Shown piece after piece: positions 24,655 to 37,605 of a stretch of 64,000 nt of DNA. Source of the DNA: Megalonaias nervosa (lineage: Eukaryota > Mollusca > Bivalvia > Unionida > Unionidae); assembly GCA_016617855.1 (NCBI GenBank), contig JAECUM010003654.1:40008-104007 (forward strand). Direction: 5' to 3'. Position 1 is the stretch's first letter; every line of letters begins with the position of its first letter. A program made the position numbers and the translations under genes. The notes below the pieces were generated by a model. That model was not told where the DNA came from, did not search any database, and saw only the letters and a list, made by a program, of their open reading frames with translations.

Positions 24655-24985
24655 GTGTATATGTGTGTGTGTCTGTGTGTGTGATTTGGATTTTTAACGT
24701 AGCTTTAACAATTTTGAAGTCATATCGCTACGATGTCTACAATATGGCAGATTATAGTGATGTCTAGCACTGGGACATCATGCCGCAGACATGTAGCATG
24801 ATGTCTCACCCAGTCACATTATCCTGACACCAGGCCTACCAGTCCTAACACTAACTTCTTAATGCTGAGCGTCAAGCAAGGCAGCTGTTAGTTCCATTTT
24901 TATGTCTTTGGTATGACTCGGCCGTGTTCGAACCCACGATCTCCCGCATCCGAGGCGGACGCTCTAACCACTAGGCCACTGGAGT
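24655..24985 (-). mobile_element. tRNA-derived SINE, family A, copy 1
   Basis: Read on the minus strand it starts with a tRNA-like head: A box TGGCCTAGTGG, a CCGC/GCGG stem around a 7-base loop with CGG in the anticodon position, and B box GGTTCGAAC. It continues through a unique body and ends in 'aaatcc' plus a (CA)-rich tail. The same head, body and tail make up the copy at 39582-39898. TTTGTGTA occurs at both borders, a possible short target duplication. Confidence 0.85.
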
Positions 24986-25118
24986 GGTCAGTGTTTGTGT
25001 AAACAATACATGTAGATATGTAGATGTATTGTTTACACAAACACTGACCACTCCAGTGGCCTAGTGGCTAGAGCGTCCGCCTCGGATGCGGGAGATCGTG
25101 GGTTCGAACACGGCCGAG
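24917..25118. repeat. Near-perfect palindrome of the SINE head
   Basis: Arms of 95 bp (24917-25011 and 25024-25118) match with a single mismatch around a 12-base spacer. The right arm repeats the SINE head plus the flank just outside it in inverted orientation, but not the body or tail. The 16-mer ATGTAGATATGTAGAT lies at 25010-25025 and again at 25121-25136, directly bracketing the right arm. Confidence 0.95.
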
Positions 25119-25136
25119 ATATGTAGATATGTAGAT

Positions 25137-28100
25137 TAGAAAGAGTTAGAATACAGATAGAGTTTAAAAGTGCGACAACAGAGATATCTATGTATATAAA
25201 CAGATAAATGGATAGGTAGAGACGTATCTGGAAATAGCATGTGTGTATGCGCTTGAGTGCGTGTGAGTAAGTGAGCGAATAAGAAAGAATACTAGAGTGT
25301 AATGATTCATTTATACACAAACCAGAAGGATTTGCGAACACTTATTATATATGTTTACTCATTAATTATCATCTAGTTGTCGTGAAATCAGCGAATGCAT
25401 GAAACTATTTGACAATCCTACTTTTGAGAATAATTTGAGAACACTTATGTTTGTCCATTTTTATTGCTTGACAAGCGGTAAGGATATATCGCTCTCCTGT
25501 AACTATCATTTAAACAACAGATAATAAACACCGCTGATGGGTGCTACATTTTCGAACCATCATATCGCTTTGAACGAAATTTTCCTAGGGAGGATTATTT
25601 TATTTCCAAACACACCTGTGAAAATAACATAGTGAGTTTTATTAGTGACAATGAACACCTATTCGCCATAAAATCGGTGATATGCATCATAATAATTTTG
25701 GAAAAGCCATGGCTTAGACAAACTGCCGGAGGCTAACTTAGGACCTGAAAGTCGGCGAATCCCTGATACGAACAAATATGATTATATATAACTGATAAGT
25801 TAAATATAAATATGTATTCCTTATTTTATAACAATTGCTTCGAATAGTAAATATTCACATTATCACGTCTGCGCTACAAAATGCGAGACTGACCTTGACT
25901 ACACGATGGAAACGGCACGTACATTAGATGAAAGAAATTGTTAAATAGGTCGCATAGAGCTAGTATTTTATTTATTTTACACAGACCACAGACTTTTAAA
26001 AAAAAACTTGTATATTGCAAAGCTCTCTCAACATTTTGGATTTACCCTTTGGCAATTTCCTTGCAAACTTGAGCTTGCCCGAACCGAATTTGAGCTTGTC
26101 CCAGGAGTTCTGCAACTGGATTTGTAAAACCCTAAAGTTGGCCCTAATTTAAATGATGACAATCTTGCGTCCAATTTTTTCTTTGCTCAAGAATGTCAGA
26201 GATAGTTTCAACATTCAGCACTTCACATAAAGTAATTGCCATATCTCGGATTCTTGGGATGTCTTTTCGGTCCGAAGAACGTCAGTCAGATCGAGTGATT
26301 CTTGTTTCGTGTTATTTCTGATTAATTCTTCCCTGTACCTTTCAGTACTTTAAAATACAAAGACACGTTGACCAGAAAATCAACCAGTCAGTAAGAAAAG
26401 GATATCGAAATAAATCCTCTGTGTAAAAATGTCCATTTTGAGCATGAAAAATATCCGCACTTTTGCAGTCTGGGTCCACATATCCGGAACATTCCCACAC
26501 ATTTTCTGGGCCTTAGCTTGTTTATCCAGCTTATCAGCACACACACACACCCTTTAAGATACTATAAGAGATGACATAAATTTTCTTTAACTCTACATGT
26601 ATCGTTATTGAAGACAGAATGAGAGTGCTGCGACCATATATTTTGTTGCTTTTTAAAATAAGAAATTCCTTGTAAATTTATTCCAGCATAATTCATCTTA
26701 TCATTGAGGAATAATTTTCTTATTTAGAAGTTATGTTTTGTCAACTGTTAAGAAGTAAAATTTGCAACAAAATGCCATTAAAATATATTAACCACTTACA
26801 ATTTGTCGTTTACGTTATTAAACATAAAGTAGTCTTTTAATAACGATTTTAAATAGTGACCGCCTACGCCGCGAGGAAATTGCAACCGAGTTTTAGTCAG
26901 ACTAGTGAAGTTATCGTTCTTAGAGTCATGTCATTGATGCTACGCTTCATTCAGCAAAAAAAAAAAAAATAAAAAAAATAAAAAAAAAAAAATACTCTCA
27001 ACCGGTAAAAATATCTATTAATGTCAACATACTTTCTGGACAACAATTTAAATAGATGACTACGCTTTTACATACTTTCAAATCTGAACACTCGTTTGAA
27101 CTTCGTCTTTGCTAATTCACTCTGCTTATTGTTTGTTTGTTGTTTTTTTTTTTTTTGTTTTTGTTGCTTTTTGGGGGGTTAGCGGGGTTGTTGTGGTGGT
27201 GGGTTACATACTGTTACAAGCCAGGGGTCTTTGCTTGACCGAGCGGTGTCAAACCCTGGCGTGATTCTCGCTAGAAGTCATAAGTTTACCCCAAATTTCC
27301 AAAGACTTCTATACAACTTCAGTTGTAAATTAGAAAGCCCGACGTGTCCATTCTATACATAAATTTTACTCTAATCAATGCAAGACCACAGATTTCTCAA
27401 CTTGCCAAATATCTATCAACCGCATATCTGCATAGTTTCTCTTCATCAACTTTCCGTACCGTCAGCAGTTCACGCCGTAGAAACTATACAACCATCCCCT
27501 AAGACAGGGAACTATTTTAACTTAGGCCAGTCACTTTATGATTTCAAGGCACATTTCGCCAGTACAACTGCATCACATTTGCCATCATGGCGACATAAAC
27601 TGTATCTATCAAGTCCCATCTTGTTTATTCCTTTGTGTAATTTACCGGTTTCCCAACGTAAATACTGCCACTGCAGTCACACCACCAATGTACGCTACTA
27701 GATTTTAATAGGGACTATGATGCTCCAGGGACACTTCATGCGGTTTTTACCTGAATTCACTACAAGTGAACCATGGCATCATGGAAACTCAGTAACACTT
27801 CACTCCGTGACGTTTACTCCTAGTAATTGGCTAATTATTTCGGGCTAAGGAATATCCATTGCACCGAATTCCAATAATCAAACAAGTAATCACACAAATC
27901 TAAGAATTCCTTAAAATGGAGCGCTATAACCAAATGCGCATACTCCAAATTTATTACAATACAGTCCGATCTAACTTGTTCATTAAAAAATACGTTAGTA
28001 CGACAAAATGAGGGTCGTATTAAACGATGTTTTAAACCGTCATTCATGCTGGTAGCTATCTGAATAGTTTGATACATGTAATCAAATTGAAATATCAACT

Positions 28101-31100
28101 TATTTCACGTATCCATGCTGTTTAGTGAATTACTTATGTTTCTTGACTGAGAGTAACAAATGAATCAGGCCATGCTTTATGATCTTTCCTCAGTGCCTGA
28201 TTTTTACAATATCTAATGCCAAACCATATGCCATTTCACTATGGATCCTCATAAAAATATGAAAAGATAAAAAAAATTTTACGACTTTTCGCCATCACTG
28301 AAATTATTGCACTTTTAATTTTTAATGTAGGTCCTGGAACTTTTGAATAGATTAAATTGAAAGAATCAATCAGGTTGCGCTCTATAGTTTCGTATTTTGC
28401 ATAGAGCTGGATATTTAAAGAAAAAGAACTATATATGATTTCTTCACTGGCTATTCCGGATGTTTAAAAATTGACCTAACATATCTTCGGTATTGTTAAA
28501 AGAACTTGTAATTCCCTTTATTTTGGTGTAGGATTGAAGGGTTATCGAGTATTTAGGTTGGTCTTACTTCAGATGTGCATCTATCAAAACAGTGCTAGCT
28601 CCGCTAGGTCATTTTCACTTCCTGAACTTCAACAGTAAATTGTGAAAACGAGCCGGTGATTCTTTTTATTTTTTAAATATTTTGTAATTAATTCGTTGAA
28701 CTTTTTGAACCTGGTATCGTTTAGTCTAGCAAATTCAATTTCCCTATTTTAATAGCTGCTAAAGATATTGTACTTTAAGACTAATTCATGCTGGGGTTTT
28801 TTTTAGCACATGGGAGCAGCCATTTCAGTTATATGTGTGTTTAAATCATGCACTATTTCCACAAATACACTATCCAACGAAAGTTCAGCCACAGCACATG
28901 AAAGTAACATAGTGGTATGCCAACATTCCTTCCATTGTGCATGTTGCAAATACAAATAACTTCACCTTTACACTGTCACTCTCTCAGAAATACGTAATAA
29001 ATGTAGAGCGCCAATTAGTTTACATTGCCTCAAACTATCAATGATAATACGTCATGGAATTGTCGTAAAGTCGTTGAGAGTATTATGACGTAATAAAAAC
29101 AACCGACATGAGGGCAATTCAAAATTACCTCTGTTTACATGATCTGAGTCTAGTATGCGAATGATAAAGTAAAAGAAGGTTCTGAGTGGTCTGACTGACA
29201 CAGCAACGTCATGGAGGTTTCATGCAGCACGGCACGTGCGTGTTCTAAGGAAACGCCTTCATTAGATAAGGTAAAACCAAAACTTAGATTCTTTTGACGT
29301 ATTGACTGGCAAACGACCAGTGCAAAATAGTTTCCATAATAAGTTGTGAAAGTTATATATTTTTTGCGAATTGAAATATTGCAATATTTTGAAAATGTTC
29401 TTTAATGTCCGTTACATTTGGATTGAGAACGACAATTAGACCCCACCGCCACTACCACCGCTAGTTCATTTTGGTTTCAATCAATGTTCTGAAATCACAT
29501 GTTCATATTTTGATAACTTTCAAATGTCCTCGCGTCGTTTTCTACGCGTTCATTCGAATATTTAAGGACGAAAGGTACGTTTGATTACGTAAAATCGATT
29601 TGTTTTCATCGTTGGACTAAGGTTTTGGTCAGAATTTTGGATAGACCAACAAATCTGTTTTAAATACGTGTATACCCCCATGTCGGCCAATTCTGCGCGT
29701 CGGGTAATTCTGCGCAACGATACGTCATTTCTGTAAACATTGGATCACGTGTTATATTTGGTCAAAAATCCGTTTTGTATCAAGAAAGAACGATCGTATT
29801 TTAATTAAGAAAAGTGATTTTCATAAAATGTACAAAAATATCCCACATTTCGACTCGAAATGCATATGAAAATATGATTTTTAAATGTCAACATGAAGAC
29901 CCACTCCATGACCTTCTTGAACCTGTAACCCTGAAAATCCTATTTACTATGTATCTTTTAGAATCATACATATAAATACATTATATAAAAGATGGAAATG
30001 TATAACTTACAAATTATTCTGCATCTTAATCCAAGTTTTCAATTTTGCAAGTTGTTCCCACACGTACAAAATCGTCTGCTACCCAACGTGTCAACTTGCC
30101 GCTAGAACGGGATTCTCAAGAAATTCCTCGGCGTATAGTCTGTTTCTAAATTCATTAGTAATTTTTTTTTCCCCATAAACAAGACGTTGTAAACACATTA
30201 CATCCTATTCATTGTTGTTTCTCTTCCACATGATAGCTTATTTTTTTTTATAAAATGTTGAACTTTACTCATTTTTTTACAAGATCGATTTAGCTTGCTT
30301 AATATCTCCTGCCATTTGTTAGCATTGTTACGTTGAATATTTTTAAAACTAGCTATAAACCTGACCTGATTACTCGACTGAAATGCTGACAGAAACAGTC
30401 CAAAGTAATGTATTTCATTTCCATTGGATAAACATTACATCTTTTCAAAGCTGTGCTCAAAATAGGCCGATATATCGCGAGTCATGAAAACACAGGGTGA
30501 TATCCCGTGTGTCCAAAATTAATATTATTTTGAACAGAATATTTTGGTGACAATTGCCTCTTTTCAAATGGTAAGCATTGCAGTATTTTATTTTCGTCAA
30601 TCGGTCGAATTCGGTACGCGTTTAACTTCAGTATTGGAGACGGAAACCTTAAGTGCGCAGAAATCCCCGACAGTAATGTATATGTTTGTGTCTAAATTCA
30701 GCCACATACATACAGACATTATGTATAGTTTAATTTTAACCACGTATACATACAGACATTATGTATAGTTTAATTTTAACTACGTATACGTACAGACATT
30801 ATGTATAGTTTAATTTTAACCACGTCTACATACAGACATTATGTATAGTTTAATTTTAACCACGGTGTTCAAAGATAACAACATTAAACTCACTTAAGCA
30901 TCATTTTAAATTTTAGGTGTTTAGAAACATCAGCACGGCGAAACATAATGCAATGGAAAATACCGTTTCATGTAAATAAAGGAGAATCCTAACAGAATAA
31001 AATCATTAATAATAATAAAATTGATAAATGTCTTTTGCTTTGAGCCTCCATTGACAAGTGAACGATACTCTTATATTTAGTTTTGTTACAGCTATCCAAC

Positions 31101-33274
31101 AATATGGACCTTTTAAACTCGACTAGTGTATTTTTTAATTCGTTTTTATACTGGGCAGACTGATGGATCATCAAACCTGCTTAAAAGAATGTCGTTGGTG
31201 CCTCTGGTAGTCGGCAGCTCTGATGGTCATACACAAGTTCATATTCATCAATATTACACGAGCATCTTTCCATTTGTAAAGGATAAGAATAAAATTAGGA
31301 CTTTAGAAATTACCCAAGAATACGGGAATAACATATTACACGTAAAATGAAACCAATTCAAATGAAAGAATTTTCTCTTCTGTCAGGCATATAATTGATA
31401 CAAATGTGAAGGTATGTGCTAAGAATGAACCAACAGGAAAATCTGTAAAATTATGTCTCCCTGTATAGTACATAATCCAAAACTTGATATAGCCTATTTA
31501 GAACGAAATTAAGGTCACTGCAGCTACAATTTACTATTTATAGGAGTTGACATAAGTGACAAATGTGAACGTGCACCTGAAATCGCATGACCATAATGCT
31601 GGAAAACCGTGCTGCAAGAGCGCCTGGCGTACACTGCTAAATCAATCAAAACTGATTTACTGACTAAGAATATGTTACTATGCAGTAATTAAACTTTTAT
31701 TACCAAAAATACTAATACGAAAACATCTCAAGATCTAACTGCTGTTTGCGTCAGAGATGACACATCACATGAACATATTACTCTAGTCATGCTCTATTTT
31801 CAGAAGGGGAAACACATACGTACGTCTAAGTTTCACCTTTTCTAGAAGCAGTTTTTGGCTTCTTTACAGTAGACGTACTCCAAATTTCACGATTGTTCAA
31901 AATTCCGATTCAGACAGAAAACATTTTCAAAGTAAACTCTATGAAGTAATATAGAACAGTGCTTCTTGAAGCATCTCCCCTAGCTGCTAACATTAAAAAT
32001 GAAAATTTCTGCAGATCTATTTTGAGCCGACCGTTTAAAGTATTTACTATACGCCAAACACTATAAAATCCATGTCTGACTGAAAATAGATGTCCATGGA
32101 GAAAATAAGTTTTTTTTTGTTTTGAAGCGAATTAGTGTCAGTTTACTCTCAGAGCATGCATTTTACTCTTAAACTACTATACCGACCCCCCTCCCCATCC
32201 CCCTGCATATAATGAAGTGGAAACGAAACATGGTACCATCGATAAAAAGGATATTCTTGTCATGTACACTGCTTCTTTATTTTTTTTACTTCGTTTGCTC
32301 TCTGCGCCATAGTTGATAAATAAGTGACTCTGCTATCTGGCGATTTACTATCCAGTTTTGGATATTATCCCTACGTCGACCAACCCTGAGGTCACGTTTG
32401 TGTGTTAAGAGCAACAAATTTGTTCCAAAAGCGTGGCACAATTACTTTGTTAATTTTCATGACAGTCACTCTAAAACATCTGTTGGAAGTAAATTTAAAC
32501 TAAGCATAATTCTTTTTAAAAAGTATGTTACTATGTGTTTTTGCAAAGCGTAATAATAACAATGCTTATTGGAGCACTTCCGTTGTCAAATCTTCATTTT
32601 CGGAGGCGCGTAGTTTTGCACGTTGTAAAGCTCTTTAATTTCGGAGGTAAGCAAATCTTGCTTGCAGTTCGCAATCCCATAATTCCTGAATAGAAGTGAT
32701 CGGTTTTCAACACACTGAAAAAAAAAAAAAAAGGAACTTGTGAAGTTGCTTCTTTCGAAGAGGGTACGCTATGGTTCTATAAATAGTATAATTTTGTTAT
32801 GTATGAAGGTGCGAAAGACTGTTCAATATTGTACGGCGCACCATTGTATTCACGGCGTTCGTGCCTACTACGCCATTCTGCTATTATGGTCAATCTGTAC
32901 AAAAAATTTAAACTTCTCATTTTGATGCCATTTAATTAAACGTTGTAAAATTATGTTTAGACACAAGCAAAATAATGTAAACAGATGTACAGAAAGAATC
33001 TGAGTTTCTTGGTTACAACTTAATGTGAATTATACAATTTTATTTGGAAATAAGAATGAGAAACAATAAATATCCATTCTATCGCTACACAAAATTTCAC
33101 CTTCTAAAACATCTTCCATGGACAGTATCAAGCCAGATAAACAGCCACAAGGCAGAGATACTCTGCTATTCTTTTGATTGTCATTTGTGTTGCCCCAGTT
33201 CCAGGTATTTGCATGTCATAGACCTTTCATTCCAACAGTACTTTTAAAAAAAGACTTCAAGGCCGGATCAGGTA
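25137..33274. other. Long stretch without a recognised gene
   Basis: About 8 kb of AT-rich DNA. I found no exon with splice signals and family resemblance, no RNA gene and no transposon with clear ends. Open frames such as 27378-27701 and 27835-28098 have no motifs I know. There is an A-rich tract at 26956-26992 and a tandem repeat at 30702-30864 (listed). Confidence 0.45.
30702..30864 (+). repeat. 40-bp minisatellite, 4 copies
   Basis: The unit 'cagacattatgtatag' plus 'tttaattttaaccacg' recurs with its internal ATGTATAGTT at 30721, 30761, 30801 and 30841, a strict 40-bp period with few differences. Confidence 0.93.
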
Positions 33275-33510
33275 AAATGTTGGGGGTGGGGGTGGGGACA
33301 AAATTTCAAAAGGGCCCTGACTTTCCTCGAAAGGGCACCAAAGCAAAAGTCTATGTGTCCATTTACTCAAAATGTACATAATACCCAATAAACGCCCGCA
33401 AAAATAAAACGATGGTCAAATTTAAAGTGACAAGTGAATGTACGTTTATATGTGTGCATGTTTGTTATTTAGCCTGGGGTGTCCAACCCCGAATACCCCC
33501 CCCCCCCCGA
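33275..33510 (+). repeat. Dispersed repeat C, copy 2
   Basis: Diverged second copy of the repeat at 21310-21530, same orientation, again ending in a homopolymer-rich stretch (here a C run at about 33497-33509). Confidence 0.68.
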
Positions 33511-33789
33511 CCTGGCCCTGGACTTGTAATGTGGTCGCCTACAGGCATCCACTTTGGTTTGATACTGGGACTGCGCAGACAAAGAGAGTTTGATGATGCA
33601 CAATACTTCAACATCATATAATTCCTCAGTGAATGGATTTGAATACTTCAACTGCATAATTTATGACTGAGATAACGTGCATAAGCAATTAAAAACGTAT
33701 TCCATGTAACCCCTTGACTCTGAAAATAATAATTCAAGTCAGCTTACACTAATTTTTCTTCACCAACAGAGAAGCCTCTGTAGTGACAA

Positions 33790-34065
33790 CAGTTGACATT
33801 TAATTTGGGGGTAGGGAGCCACGGGTGATCGAGTTGTCTTAAGAGTTCGCCTTAACCGATCATTGCCATCTCACTTCTATCCGCATGGGTTATAGTCTTG
33901 GGCTCGGCCAATCTGGATATGTGAAAAAGCTTGCCAGTAGCTTCCCGTGGGTCGGAGGTTCTTACTGGGGTTTTCCCTGGTTCTTCTTCCACCAGTTATA
34001 CTGGTCGCCATGTATCGTGCGATGAAAAATGGAGTTAAACCCCAAACAAACAACCAACATTTAAA
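33790..34065 (+). mobile_element. SINE-like repeat with conserved 3' domain
   Basis: The segment 'ggtcggaggttcttactgg', 'ttcttccaccagttatactgg', 'tcgccatgtatcgtgcgatg' and 'gagttaaacc' leads to an A/C-rich tail with AAACAAACAAC. This order resembles the 3' domain of widespread molluscan tRNA-derived SINEs. The 5' end 'gggtgatcgagttgtctt' could be a worn tRNA-like head. Recognised by eye only. Confidence 0.5.
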
Positions 34066-34700
34066 TGGTCAGTCACAACAGATGTTAAGCAGATCAAAGA
34101 TGTCCTTGCACATTCTGCCTTTTCTACCTGTAAGGTCGCTAACCGAGCTGAAAAGCGAGACGCAGGTTGATATTTGTATGGTATTTATCTTTTATATACT
34201 AATGTTATTGACCGACATTTAATGTTCGAGTTGGGGCCTATGGATGTTTTGGCCCCAAAATGTCCAGCCCTCAAACAGTATGAGAAAATATTCTTGTTCT
34301 GATTTGCGGGAAAAATTACTAATTAAATCTATTATATTAGGTTTAAAGAAAAATATTTTGAGGTTAAAGAAAATATATCCTGGTTCGAAATAAAATCCCC
34401 GAGCCCGCCTCTGAAAGTGTAATAGTAGATCTCTTTGCAAATGGATAGATCGAGTGGATTGAAATATTTTATTTTAACAAATTAGAATGTTATACCTATC
34501 TTGTGAAATGTAACATTATTTTTAATTGTGTATATTTTTGCGTTGTAAATGCTTAAAACATGTGCTTATATTGTGATAATTTAACGTTCCTTATCGTTTA
34601 TCCCAGCCATACTGGCAATTCATGAGCCTTCATTCTACATGCACGACCACTTCTTTTTTCAAGGAAACTTGTTCTGTATTTCTTACAGTATCATATAAGT

Positions 34701-34877
34701 CAGTGGTCTCTAACACGCGGCCCGTGGGCCACATGCGGCCCGCCAAGCCGTATCCTGTGACCCGCAAAATGATTGACGTCACAAGGTGTTATGAGAGATA
34801 ACAAAGGTGGTGCGGCCTTTGGGCCATCGAAAATACCCTCATGCGGCCCTCAGGGTGGTTTGAGTCTGAGACCGCTT
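34701..34877. mobile_element. hAT-type MITE, 177 bp
   Basis: Ends are CAGTGGTCTC and GAGACCGCTT (inverse AAGCGGTCTC, 8 of 10 matching). Flanks are an exact 8-bp duplication, ATATAAGT at 34693-34700 and 34878-34885. The interior carries 'gcggcccgtgggcc' and 'atgcggccc', which are GC-rich against the AT-rich surroundings. No coding capacity. The exact duplication suggests fairly recent insertion. Confidence 0.85.
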
Positions 34878-35047
34878 ATATAAGTGCCGTTATATTCAAT
34901 ACAATTTATTTTGCGACAGTATAAGCAAGAACATTATCAGCAAATTTAAAATATATTATAGTTATCCCATAATTCCATTTTATCTGGAAAAACGACACAT
35001 CAAAAGTAGAGCATTGATTAGAATTTGACTTATCAACCCGTAATTAA

Positions 35048-35290
35048 ACATATCCTTAACTAAAGATCACACGGTTGATACCTATACATATCCTTAACTA
35101 AAGATTACACGGTTGAGACCTCGACATATCCTCAGCTTTGATACTTATACATATCCTTAGCTAAATAAAGATTACATGGCTGAGACTTCGACATATTCTC
35201 AACTTAAGATTACACGGTTGATACCTATACATGTCCTTAACTAAAGATTACACGGTTGAGACCTAAGCATGTGTTTAATTATCGATTACT
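35048..35290 (+). repeat. 38-bp minisatellite, about 6 copies
   Basis: The unit runs 'acatatccttaactaaag', then 'attacacggttgagacct'. Successive starts at 35048 and 35086 give a 38-bp period. Later copies are worn, some with indels. Confidence 0.88.
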
Positions 35291-36060
35291 TGGATGACAT
35301 CATAACCTTTAAATCTGATAATATATGGAAGCTTTTAGTCTGAAGGCATAGTTCCACCATAATGTTCAAGGCTCCTTATGGTCAATTTCTCTGCAATTTA
35401 AATATGTCCAGCTGCTCTTCGGGCCATAAGATCGTAACGTTTCTCGCCGTGCTAATTGCACAGCTTTCAGCTTAGCTGGAGATGGATAAAAGCGTTTACT
35501 GAAATGAATAAAATGTCGCAGGATTATCATATGCAACTTAACGCAGGCGTACTGGAAAATCTAGTACATCTCTACGCTAAGATACGACGTAATTGTCCTG
35601 CAATAAATATCTACAAAACAACTGTATTTACTAACAGGTGCTTTCATTTATCTAACTGCGTTATATGACTTCCTGATATGTGTGTCACGTGAACTAGCTT
35701 TACTATTAAAGATCTGTGTTTTACTGTACGGTTATAACTAATCTTGACTTCTTAGACAGTCGATTCGTTACTTATACAGACAAAATTAAGTTTTCCCACT
35801 ACCTGAGCACCCGCATCCACTATCCTTAAATTAGTTGTGACAGACGATATTAAACCTGCCTTGGATCGACCACGGCAATTATTTTTGAGCTAATGTTTCT
35901 TGGCTAAGTCTGTTAGTTGATGCATGCCTTACGGTTCTGTCCAGTAAATATTTGTTGCAACGGCTGATTCATCTAACCCTGAAAGTGGAGGCAGGTCAGA
36001 AATAGTACTATATCTGCAGCGTCTCGGGGGGAAAAAAGAGAAGAAAAATTGATCCATTGA
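35291..36060. other. Region upstream of the first recognised CNRIP1-like exon
   Basis: No promoter, start codon or upstream coding exon could be assigned. The frame of the exon is closed by a TGA at 36058-36060. Any 5' exon must lie farther left or be non-coding here. Confidence 0.4.
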
Positions 36061-36347
36061 TTATCTAAATTGCAGTCAAGGGGATTGCAGCAGACGACAA
36101 TCTGCTATTACAGTGCACCTGCCTGGTCCCATGGATCCAGTATATGTTTGGATGATGATTCAGGTTTATACCGACTCAAAATGGCTTTAGAATTCAAATG
36201 CAGTCTTTTTATTAAGAAACTGAAAGATGGTGGAACAGTTTTTCTGAAACAGGATGGAGAGCGATTTCAGCAGGCTCAGACGATTAAACTGAATACCAAC
36301 ACTGACTATGAAGTACGCTTGAATATCCGCCCTGCTATAGAGCTTCG
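36061..36347 (+). CDS. CNRIP1-like gene, first recognised coding exon (5' limit uncertain)
   Basis: The family binds the C-terminal tail of the CB1 cannabinoid receptor in vertebrates. Invertebrates carry it too, without a clear CB1, so its partner here is unknown. It is a small cytosolic beta-rich protein. From GLYRL near 36163 the frame reads through VFLKQDGERF and QTIKLNTNTDYEV to NIRPAIEL, aligning with the N-terminal half of the family. The donor is CG|GTAAGT at 36347/36348, leaving phase 2, which matches exon 2 and exon 3 when spliced. The first in-frame ATG (36181) falls inside the conserved part, and the frame is closed upstream at 36058. The true start is therefore probably in an unseen upstream exon. 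Possible acceptors are the AG ending at 36163 or one of several AGs at 36074-36112. Confidence 0.82.
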
Positions 36348-37321
36348 GTAAGTTTACCGTTATGTTGTATACATACATATTTATTGTATAAATGGATATC
36401 TCTACAGATACAGCAGCTACTTAGAGATTAAGATGCAAGGACTTTGCACTGTGCCGATATAAATGCGTATTCAGAGATAATAGTGCAGTGCGAATTTCGA
36501 TGTAATAAAATGACTATCGTTCTTAACACAAGAATAAGAAATGGTGATTACGTAATATAAATATATCAAACTTACAATATTAAATACTAGATGCAATATA
36601 CACAAGTATGACAGCTTCGACTATCTCAGCACAATATTTTATTGAAAATATTCTATAATTAGTATATCCCAAAGTGAGGGGATGGCGCGGGGGCTGGTCA
36701 GTCTTGCATTGCATATTTTATAAAAACACACTGGCGATGCTTTTCAGGAATGGCCGAAATTAGACAATGTAGAACATGACTGCATACACTAGGAATCTAA
36801 CACCCGAACTGGTTGTGACAAAATTAAATTGTAAGCATACTGTTCAAACCAATTCATTGCACATAAACCTGTATATAAACAGAGGCAGGATGTGAGTGTA
36901 AAATTAAATTCTACGTCAACAAGACAGTCAGTCTGTATGTGTTTTTTTTTTTTTTTAAGGTAGGTAGTTGATCTGAATCAAGACTAAACAGCGGACAAAA
37001 CTCTGCTTTGAATTTTATCTTTTCATTGAGTTTATTTTTTTCTCCAACCACTTTATAAATGTTAGCGTCAGTGACTCAAAAGAGTGGGTGGATATTACAC
37101 ATTTTGACCGACTATTTAATATTTTATATATATACGTAGGTGAGACTTTAATAAGTCATCGTATCATAAAGTATCCTAACTATCGCTGTAGACTTACGTA
37201 TACAAGTAAAATTTAAAAGCAGGTTAGAATTTCCAGATATTGAATTAGATTGACTCATTGGCTTATGATGAAATTTATATAGAGTAATTCAAGTTGAAAT
37301 GCTGTCTTAGTCTTATTGAAC

Positions 37322-37605
37322 CTTTTAATTGGATTGGGTCCTTTTAATTGGATTGGGTCATTTTAATTGGATTCGTTCCTTTTAATTGGATTGGGTCATT
37401 TGGATTGGGTCATTTTAATTGGATTGGGTCCTTTTAATTGGATTGTGTCCTTTTAATTGGATTGGGTCATTTTAATTGGATTCGTTCCTTTTAATTGGAT
37501 TGGGTCATTTTAATTGGATTGGGTCCTTTTAATTGGATTGGGTTATTTTAATTGGATTCGGTCATTTTAATTGGATTTGGTCATTTTAATTGGATTCGGT
37601 CATTA
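37322..37605 (+). repeat. 19-bp minisatellite, about 15 copies
   Basis: Unit 'ttttaattggattgggtcc' with C/A and G/C variants (TCATTTTAATT, TCGTTCC). One copy is shortened near 37398. The spacing is too regular and the units too adjacent for a CRISPR-like array. Confidence 0.95.

Noticed and set aside
25024..25118. A tRNA gene (Pro-like, CGG) in the right arm of the palindrome
   Set aside because: A and B boxes are present, but the acceptor stem does not pair and the same sequence is the head of a SINE found twice more.
35456..35668. Upstream exon of the CNRIP1-like gene
   Set aside because: No resemblance to the family's N-terminus and no donor site in a compatible phase could be identified.
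37322..37605. CRISPR-like array
   Set aside because: Units are directly adjacent with no spacers, and the genome is eukaryotic.
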